64,000 nt of DNA from an uncultured Clostridia bacterium (lineage in GTDB: Bacteria > Bacillota > Clostridia > Christensenellales > Borkfalkiaceae). A program made the position numbers and the translations under genes. Shown here in pieces: positions 57,917 through 64,000 of the stretch. How positions within the stretch are numbered: the stretch's first letter is position 1; each line of letters starts with the position of its first letter. The DNA lies in assembly GCA_947624215.1 (NCBI GenBank), contig CANQJJ010000001.1:40895-104894 (forward strand), in the 5' to 3' direction. The notes beneath the pieces are model-generated. The model made no database searches and was not told the origin of the DNA. It was given only the letters and a program-made list of their open reading frames with translations.

Positions 57917-59083
57917 TTAGCTTTCCACGCGCAAAATAAAGAATTTCAGATACATTGTCTCGTCCGCGCCGAGAAAGGCGGGGTGGTCGGGCGCCTGTCC
58001 TCGCATTTCCGAGATGCTCACCCTGCGGTGGGCACGGCAGGCGGCCTGCGCGAGCATTTTTTCGAACATCGCGGGGGAAACATAGTGCGAGCAGGAGGAG
58101 CTGACGAGCGTCCCTCCGTCCTTCACGAGTTTCAGCCCGAGAAGATTGATATCGAGATAGCCCTTTAAGGCGTCCGGGATCTCCGCGGCCGATTTGCAAA
58201 ACGCGGGCGGGTCGAGCACGACGAGATCGAAGCGTCTTCCCTGTCTCTGATATTCCCTCAGGAGTTCGAACGCGTCGCCGCAGACAGTCCGGATGTTGGT
58301 AAATCCGTTGAGTTCGGCATTCCGTTTGACGTTTTCGAGGGCGAGAGGGGAGGCGTCGAGCGCGGTGACGCTCTGTGCGGTGAGCGCGGCATTCATGGAG
58401 AAACCGCCGCTGTTGCAGAAGCAATCGAGCACATCGCCCGCGGCATAACGGCGGATGGCCGCCCTGTTCTCGCGCTGGTCGAGAAAATATCCCGTCTTTT
58501 GGCCGTTTTTGATGTCGACAGCCATTTTCAGGCCATTCTCCTCGATGATGACCTCATCCGGGACCTGCCCGTAAAGGACGCCCGTCTCCTCGGCGAGCCC
58601 CTCCTTTTTGCGGACGGCGACGTCGGAGCGTTCATAGATCCCCGCGGGCGAAAATTCCTCGGCGAGCGCTTCCACGATGAGTTTTTTGCGCATGTCTACG
58701 CCGAGCGAGAGAAATTGCACAGAGAGATATTCGCCGTATTTGTCGACGATGAGGGCGGGCAAGTCGTCCGCCTCCCCGAAAACAACGCGGTAGGCGCTAT
58801 CAAGGCCGAGTTTTTGCCTGTATGCGTTGGCCATATGGATGCGCCTCAGATAGAGTTCCTTCCCGTCCTCCTCGTTCCCGCGGATGAAGATGCGCACGAG
58901 GATCTTGGAGGCATGGTTGATGTATCCCTTGCCGAGATAGCGGCCGTCGAAACTTTTCACTGTGACAAGAGCGCCGTTTTTATCCTTTCCTTCGATGCGG
59001 GCGACTTCGTTTGCATATACCCACGGATGCCCCGCTAAAATGCGTTTTTCCTCGCCCTTTTTGAGATATAATTCGTATGCCAT
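57917..59083 (-). CDS. Class I SAM-dependent rRNA methyltransferase (RlmI-like)
   Basis: PUA-like N-terminus LKKGEEKRILAGHPWVYANEV; VLDCFCNSGGFSMNAAL; LVVLDPPAF. Confidence 0.9.
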   Translation of the reverse strand: MAYELYLKKGEEKRILAGHPWVYANEVARIEGKDKNGALVTVKSFDGRYLGKGYINHASKILVRIFIRGNEEDGKELYLRRIHMANAYRQKLGLDSAYRVVFGEADDLPALIVDKYGEYLSVQFLSLGVDMRKKLIVEALAEEFSPAGIYERSDVAVRKKEGLAEETGVLYGQVPDEVIIEENGLKMAVDIKNGQKTGYFLDQRENRAAIRRYAAGDVLDCFCNSGGFSMNAALTAQSVTALDASPLALENVKRNAELNGFTNIRTVCGDAFELLREYQRQGRRFDLVVLDPPAFCKSAAEIPDALKGYLDINLLGLKLVKDGGTLVSSSCSHYVSPAMFEKMLAQAACRAHRRVSISEMRGQAPDHPAFLGADETMYLKFFILRVES

Positions 59084-59089
59084 GCCTTT

Positions 59090-59118
59090 ATTATAGAAAA
59101 TTTTTTCACAAATGTAAA
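59090..59118 (-). promoter_or_regulatory. Promoter of RlmI-like gene, leaderless geometry
   Basis: Minus strand TTTACA-17-TATAAT-AAAGGC-ATG. Confidence 0.8.
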
Positions 59119-59183
59119 GTAAATCCGTGCGGATGTCACTCCCGCGTGGAAGAGGTTGTGCTAAAATATTTTTGATAACAGTA

Positions 59184-59212
59184 TTGACAAGCGGCCGAAG
59201 ACGGGTTATAAT
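59184..59212 (+). promoter_or_regulatory. Promoter
   Basis: TTGACA-17-TATAAT. Confidence 0.9.
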
Positions 59213-59245
59213 ACAACTGCAAAGCACAATGGGGGAGGTGTCTGT

Positions 59246-59764
59246 ATGGCGATCGTTTTTTACGAATACGGCAATTCGGTGACCTTTAACAAGAAGAATA
59301 TTGCGGCCGAACACGCATGTTGGGAGGAGGAGATCGAGGAGGGCGACAGAGTGATCTACCACGATTCCGTGCGCGGGGCACGTCCCTTCGGCAAGGTGAT
59401 CTCAATCTCCACTTACAGGGAATATCTTCTGATCCGCCTCGCGGGCTACGAGATGTTCGTCATCCTCAAAAAATTGCCCGTCAACGAGTATATCGTCCTC
59501 AAATCGGACATCGGCAAGCTCACCGATACCTCGGGGAAGCGTTATTATGAGGGAAAAGCCACCCTGCAAAAGGTGTATTGGGAGCTCGATCCCGACAAGG
59601 GCGAGCACCTCATCTTCCTCTGGTATCTCAACGATGAACACCGCATGACGGCGGATATCGTCAATTTGCAGGACTACAACAGCTATCGCAGCCCCACTCC
59701 CGACGGCGAGCTCGTTGCACATATCAGCGGCAGATATAAGATCGTCGCCGACGATGAACTTTAA
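59246..59764 (+). CDS. Hypothetical protein
   Basis: Own consensus promoter and GGGGGAGG RBS; no family recognised. Confidence 0.75.
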   Translation: MAIVFYEYGNSVTFNKKNIAAEHACWEEEIEEGDRVIYHDSVRGARPFGKVISISTYREYLLIRLAGYEMFVILKKLPVNEYIVLKSDIGKLTDTSGKRYYEGKATLQKVYWELDPDKGEHLIFLWYLNDEHRMTADIVNLQDYNSYRSPTPDGELVAHISGRYKIVADDEL

Positions 59765-59820
59765 GAATGTACAAGCAACCCGATTTTGGGTTGCTAAGCT
59801 CGTGGATCCAAAGACGCTCA

Positions 59821-59845
59821 GCGGCCCAAGCGGGCCGCATTTTTT
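59821..59845 (+). terminator. Intrinsic terminator
   Basis: GCGGCCC-aagc-GGGCCGC-atttttt. Confidence 0.88.
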
Positions 59846-59866
59846 ATGGAAAAAATAAAAAAACTG

Positions 59867-59895
59867 TTGACAAATACCCCACAAGGGTATATAAT
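59867..59895 (+). promoter_or_regulatory. csoR-copA promoter
   Basis: TTGACA-17-TATAAT. Confidence 0.92.
59874..59890. promoter_or_regulatory. CsoR operator 1
   Basis: ATACCC-CACAA-GGGTAT in the -35/-10 spacer. Confidence 0.8.
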
Positions 59896-59904
59896 AAAAA
59901 TGTA

Positions 59905-59921
59905 ATACCCGTGAGGGGTAT
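59905..59921. promoter_or_regulatory. CsoR operator 2
   Basis: ATACCC-GTGAG-GGGTAT, 31 bp downstream of operator 1. Confidence 0.8.
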
Positions 59922-59935
59922 ACAGAGGAATTGCC

Positions 59936-60244
59936 ATGGAGAATCAAGAAGAGAAGAGTTGCTGTATGCGGACGACGGCGCGCAGCGAGGAAGAGAAGCG
60001 GAAGCTCATACACCGTCTCAACAGGATCGAGGGGCAGATCCGTGGGATCCGCGCCATGTTGGAGCGGGACGCCTACTGTCCGGATATCCTGATGCAGTCG
60101 GCTGCCGCCAATGCGGCCGTCAATGCCTTCAACCGCGACCTGATAGCCGGGCATATCCGCCACTGCGTCGTGCGGAACGTCCGGGAGGGCAACGATGAAG
60201 TGATCGACGAGCTCGTGGCGACGCTTCAAAAATTGATGAAGTAA
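59936..60244 (+). CDS. csoR: CsoR-family copper-sensing repressor
   Basis: LIHRLNRIEGQIRGIRAMLERDAYCPDILMQSAAANAAVNAFNRDLIAGHIRHCV (C-H-C ligands). Confidence 0.93.
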   Translation: MENQEEKSCCMRTTARSEEEKRKLIHRLNRIEGQIRGIRAMLERDAYCPDILMQSAAANAAVNAFNRDLIAGHIRHCVVRNVREGNDEVIDELVATLQKLMK

Positions 60245-60256
60245 ACTGAGGTCAGC

Positions 60257-62770
60257 ATGCAAGAATTTTTCATCTCGGGGATGAGCTGTGCCGCGTGCAG
60301 TGCACATGTGGAAAAGGCTGTTTCGAAAGTCGCGGGCGTCACATCCTGTACGGTCAGCCTTCTCACCAATTCCATGAGTGTGGAGGGAACGGCCTCCGCC
60401 GCCGACATCGTTGCGGCAGTCCAAAGTGCGGGATACGGAGCAGATCCCAAAAATTCAGCAGCTTCGCGCGGGCAAACGCCTGCGGAGGAAGCCTACAAAG
60501 ACCGCGAAACGCCCAAATTGCTCGTGCGCCTTCTGACGTCCCTCGTCTTTTTGTTGCTTCTGATGTACATTTCCATGGGGCATATGATGTGGGGCTGGCC
60601 TCTTCCCGCCTTTCTGGCGGAAAACCATGTCTCCGCGGGGCTGACAGAGCTCCTGCTCTGCGTCGTCATCATGGTCATCAACCAGAGGTTTTTCGTGAGC
60701 GGGTTCAAGAGCCTTTGGCGGCGTGCCCCGAATATGGACGCGCTCGTCTCGCTCGGGGCTTCCGCGGCCTTCCTTTACAGCGTCGTCGCGCTCTTTCTGA
60801 TGTCCGACGCACAGGCGAGAGGGGACCACGCGGCCGTGATGTCGTATATGGATGAACTCTACTTCGAATCTGCCGCGACGATCCTGACGCTCATCACGCT
60901 CGGGAAACTGTTGGAGGCGCGTTCGAAGGGCCGCACGACGGATGCGATCAGGGGACTCATGAAACTTGCCCCCAAGACGGCCGTCGTCCTCCGCGACGGA
61001 GCGGAATTGACTGTTCCCGTCGAGCAGGTGAGAAAGGGGGATGTCTATGTCGTCCGCCCGGGGGAGAACATCCCCGTAGACGGCGTGGTGACGGAGGGAG
61101 CGAGCGCGGTGGATGAATCGGCGCTCACGGGAGAGAGCATCCCCGTGGACAAGGAGGCAGGAAGCGCTGTTTCGGCGGGGACGCTCAACCGATCGGGCTA
61201 TCTCCGCTGCGAGGCAACGCGCGTGGGAGAGGATACGACGCTCTCACAGATCATCAAGATGGTGGAAGGGGCAGCTGCGACCAAGGCGCCCATCGCGAAG
61301 ATCGCCGACAAAGTCTCGGGCGTCTTCGTTCCCGCCGTGATGGGCATTGCCCTTGTCACCTTCCTCGTTTGGCTGTTTGCGGGGCAATTTGCCGTCGGCT
61401 ATGCGCTCGCACGGGCCATCTCCGTCCTCGTGATCAGCTGTCCGTGCGCGCTCGGACTTGCGACCCCCGTCGCCGTCATGGTCGGAAACGGAAAGGGAGC
61501 GCGTTGCGGCATTCTGTTCAAAACGGCCGCATCCCTCGAGGTCACGGGAAAGGCAGAGTATGTCGTACTCGATAAGACGGGCACGATCACCCGCGGGATG
61601 CCGCAGGTCACGGATATTTTGCCCGCAGACGGGCTCACGGAGAGAGAGCTCCTGCGCCTTGCCGTTTCCCTCGAAAAAAGGAGCGAACATCCGCTTGCGC
61701 GGGCCGTCATGGAGAGGGGAGAACTTGAGGATGTTGTCGCCGACGAGGTCTCGTCATTCCGCGCCTTGCCAGGGAACGGTCTCGAAGCGATGCTTGACGG
61801 GAAGCAACTCTTGGGCGGCAATCTCGCATTTGTCTCTTCACGGGCTGCTGTCCCCGAAAAGCTCGCAGAGAGGGCCGACATGCTCTCGCAGGAGGGAAAA
61901 ACGCCGCTGTTCTTTGCGCGGGACGGTGAATTTTGCGGGATCATCGCCGTCGCAGACGTCATCAAGGAGGACAGCCCGCAGGCCATTCGCGAACTGCACG
62001 ACATGGGCCTGCATGTCATCATGCTCACGGGCGACAACGAGCGCACGGCAAGGGCCATCGCCGACGCGGTCGGGGTCGATGAAGTGATCGCAGGCGTGTT
62101 GCCCAACGAAAAAGAGCGCGTGATCGGCCGCCTGAAAGAGCGGGGGAAGGTCATCATGGTGGGGGACGGCATCAACGACGCCCCTGCGCTCACGAGCGCG
62201 GACATCGGCATTGCGATCGGTGCGGGCACGGATGTCGCCATCGACGCCGCCGACGCAGTTCTGATGAAAAATTCTCTTAGGGACGTCCCTGCCGCCATTC
62301 GTCTGAGCCGCGCGACCCTCACGAATATCCATGAAAATCTGTTCTGGGCCTTCATCTACAACATGCTCGGGATCCCGCTCGCCGCGGGCGTGTTTATCCC
62401 GCTGTTCAGCTGGCAGTTGAATCCGATGTTCGGGGCGGCTGCGATGAGTTTGTCGAGCTTTTGCGTGGTGATGAATGCACTGCGGCTCAACCTGTTTGAC
62501 CCGCACAAAGCGGGGCACGACCGTAAAAGAAGAAAAAAACAAAAAAAGGAGATAAAAACCATGAAAAAAACGTTACAGATCGAAGGAATGATGTGCGCAC
62601 ACTGCGAAGCGCATACCAAGAAGGCCTTGGAGGCCGTCGACGGCGTCAGCTCGGCCGAAGTCAGCCATGTGAGCGGGACGGCAGTCGTGACCTTGACAAA
62701 GGATGTCGCGGACAGCGCCTTGAAAAAGGCCGTCGAGGATGCGGGCTACACCGTGCTCGGCATTTCATAA
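60257..62770 (+). CDS. copA: Copper-translocating P1B-type ATPase with N- and C-terminal HMA domains
   Basis: GMSCAACSAHVEKAV; SCPCALGLATPVA; DKTGTITRG; GDGINDAPAL; C-terminal IEGMMCAHCEAHTKKAL. Confidence 0.96.
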   Translation: MQEFFISGMSCAACSAHVEKAVSKVAGVTSCTVSLLTNSMSVEGTASAADIVAAVQSAGYGADPKNSAASRGQTPAEEAYKDRETPKLLVRLLTSLVFLLLLMYISMGHMMWGWPLPAFLAENHVSAGLTELLLCVVIMVINQRFFVSGFKSLWRRAPNMDALVSLGASAAFLYSVVALFLMSDAQARGDHAAVMSYMDELYFESAATILTLITLGKLLEARSKGRTTDAIRGLMKLAPKTAVVLRDGAELTVPVEQVRKGDVYVVRPGENIPVDGVVTEGASAVDESALTGESIPVDKEAGSAVSAGTLNRSGYLRCEATRVGEDTTLSQIIKMVEGAAATKAPIAKIADKVSGVFVPAVMGIALVTFLVWLFAGQFAVGYALARAISVLVISCPCALGLATPVAVMVGNGKGARCGILFKTAASLEVTGKAEYVVLDKTGTITRGMPQVTDILPADGLTERELLRLAVSLEKRSEHPLARAVMERGELEDVVADEVSSFRALPGNGLEAMLDGKQLLGGNLAFVSSRAAVPEKLAERADMLSQEGKTPLFFARDGEFCGIIAVADVIKEDSPQAIRELHDMGLHVIMLTGDNERTARAIADAVGVDEVIAGVLPNEKERVIGRLKERGKVIMVGDGINDAPALTSADIGIAIGAGTDVAIDAADAVLMKNSLRDVPAAIRLSRATLTNIHENLFWAFIYNMLGIPLAAGVFIPLFSWQLNPMFGAAAMSLSSFCVVMNALRLNLFDPHKAGHDRKRRKKQKKEIKTMKKTLQIEGMMCAHCEAHTKKALEAVDGVSSAEVSHVSGTAVVTLTKDVADSALKKAVEDAGYTVLGIS
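62561..62770 (+). CDS. Candidate internally initiated CopZ-like copper chaperone (in frame within copA)
   Basis: AAAGGAG 9 nt before an in-frame ATG; MKKTLQIEGMMCAHCEAHTKKALEAVDGVSS is a complete HMA domain. Confidence 0.55.
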   Translation: MKKTLQIEGMMCAHCEAHTKKALEAVDGVSSAEVSHVSGTAVVTLTKDVADSALKKAVEDAGYTVLGIS

Positions 62771-62874
62771 GCCCGAAGGAGCCGTATCGGGAAAAGGCAC
62801 ATCATCATATTGGCGGGCTTGTCGGTATCAAATCCGCACCCGTTGTCTCTGTCCACAGTAAGGAGGATATTTGT

Positions 62875-63330
62875 ATGAGGAAACCCCCTTTTATTGTTTA
62901 CACGGTTTTTCTGATATTGCTATCCTTTGGGCTGATGGCCTGCGGCTCCACTTACGCAAAGGTGACGGGCGTCATGGCGGGCATCGGCACAGAGGAAATG
63001 CATGCGTTGGAGTACGGCAATGCGCTTCGGGACAAAGATACGGTGGCCGAAAACGATTATCTTTTAGAGATAGGCGAAGATTATCTTCTTGCCGTCACAT
63101 ATACCGCGAGCGGCGGAAGCATCTTTCCCATGATATCGCCCGATGCGATCACGCTGAAATATGATGCGGAGGCCCTGCAAATTACACCGCCCGAGGAGAC
63201 AAGCGGCGATGACGGTTACTATGAGGTCGTTTACTATCGTTTGACCTGTATCAAAGCAGCCGTGAACACCGCCGTGATCGTGGAAGCCGATGGGGAATAC
63301 ACCTGCACGGTGATCGTAAGCACAAAATAA
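62875..63330 (+). CDS. Putative lipoprotein
   Basis: Signal peptide VFLILLSFGLMACGST lipobox; AAGGAGG RBS. Confidence 0.75.
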   Translation: MRKPPFIVYTVFLILLSFGLMACGSTYAKVTGVMAGIGTEEMHALEYGNALRDKDTVAENDYLLEIGEDYLLAVTYTASGGSIFPMISPDAITLKYDAEALQITPPEETSGDDGYYEVVYYRLTCIKAAVNTAVIVEADGEYTCTVIVSTK

Positions 63331-63344
63331 ATTCAGACTATCCG

Positions 63345-63375
63345 AAAAGGCGAGGTTTTTTCCTCGTCTTTTCTT
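63345..63375 (+). terminator. Intrinsic terminator
   Basis: GGCGAGG-tttttt-CCTCGTC-ttttctttt. Confidence 0.7.
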
Positions 63376-63633
63376 TTCTCCAAGCGCCCGCCGATTACTC
63401 TATATGGGCTTGTTTTTCGCGTTGTTTTATGGTATAATTGCGGTGTCCAACAGGAGCGATCCCGCTCATGATTTGTTCGCTTAATTTCGGGATAGGGCAA
63501 ATCACGATCAGTTATAAAAATATCGAACGGTAATTTCAATCTCTCTCTTTCGTAGAGTAGCCTAACTCTACGGAGCGTAGGGGTATTTGCAAGTTATTTT
63601 ATGCTACAATAGCGGCATAAGGAGGTCCGCTTT

Positions 63634-64000
63634 ATGGATCAAGTCAAAATCGGGCAATTTATCAAAGCCGTCAGGAAAGAGAAAAATTTAACGCAGCGGG
63701 AGGTAGCGGAAAAACTTCTCATCTCCGAAAAGACGGTTTCCAAATGGGAAACGGCTTGCCCGAAGTAAGTTTGATGAAACCGCTTTGCGATCTGCTCGGT
63801 ATCAGCCTGAATGAATTTTTTTCGGGCGAAAGGCTTGACGAAAAACAATATTATGAAAAAGCAGAGCAAAATATCATAGCCATTGGTGCAAAAGATAAGG
63901 GAGCGGAAGATTTATTGATAAGTGAATATATGGAAAAATGTGTACTGCGAAACTTCATTGCAAATTCAGAGGACATTGGAGCACTACAAAAATTCTATTG
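63634..64000 (+). pseudogene. Frameshifted XRE-family HTH regulator (continues past window)
   Basis: MDQVKIGQFIKAVRKEKNLTQREVAEKLLISEKTVSKWETACPK* then other frame LPEVSLMKPLCDLLGISLNEFFSGERL. Confidence 0.7.

Noticed and set aside
57864-58424. N-terminal extension of the DUF1848 ORF
   Set aside because: Open frame extends over the RlmI-like gene, but family start MILSIGQRTD with AAGGAG upstream places the start at 57863.
63468-63533. Small ORF MICSLNFGIGQITISYKNIER after a TTGTTT-17-TATAAT promoter
   Set aside because: Possible degraded gene remnant or peptide, but too short and without recognisable similarity to call.

Overview
This 64 kb window looks like ordinary chromosomal sequence from a Clostridia-like, spore-forming Bacillota. 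The lineage is inferred from yabP/yabQ, NrdR/CsoR-type regulation and Clostridia-style gene order. I found no rRNA, tRNA, CRISPR array, integrase or transposase. Most of it is housekeeping: secG-rnr-smpB, gltX, thyA-folA, typA, yabP-yabQ-divIC-ppx, aroA, rho, valS, adhE, rplI, murB-PHP-whiA-dnaE-pfkA, nrdDG, two COG0523 GTPases, and csoR-copA. The strongest unusual candidate is a 775-aa protein (26484..28811, minus). It joins an N-terminal PadR winged helix to about 13 perfect 11-residue (hendecad) charged repeats, a Pro/Gln linker and four predicted C-terminal transmembrane helices, so it may be a membrane-tethered DNA-binding protein. A palindrome TATGT-N3-ACATA sits just upstream of its promoter and recurs in two other intergenic regions. 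A second theme is a recurring promoter geometry in which the -10 hexamer lies exactly 6 nt before the start codon with no Shine-Dalgarno. It occurs in at least six genes and suggests widespread leaderless transcription. Other points include an in-frame copA/copZ fusion with an internal ribosome-binding site, paired CsoR operators, tandem NrdR boxes, a leucine-rich-repeat/thioredoxin fusion, loss of rapZ-yvcK from the murB-whiA cluster, and a 7-bp deletion frameshift in an HTH gene. No searches were run; all family calls come from reading motifs.
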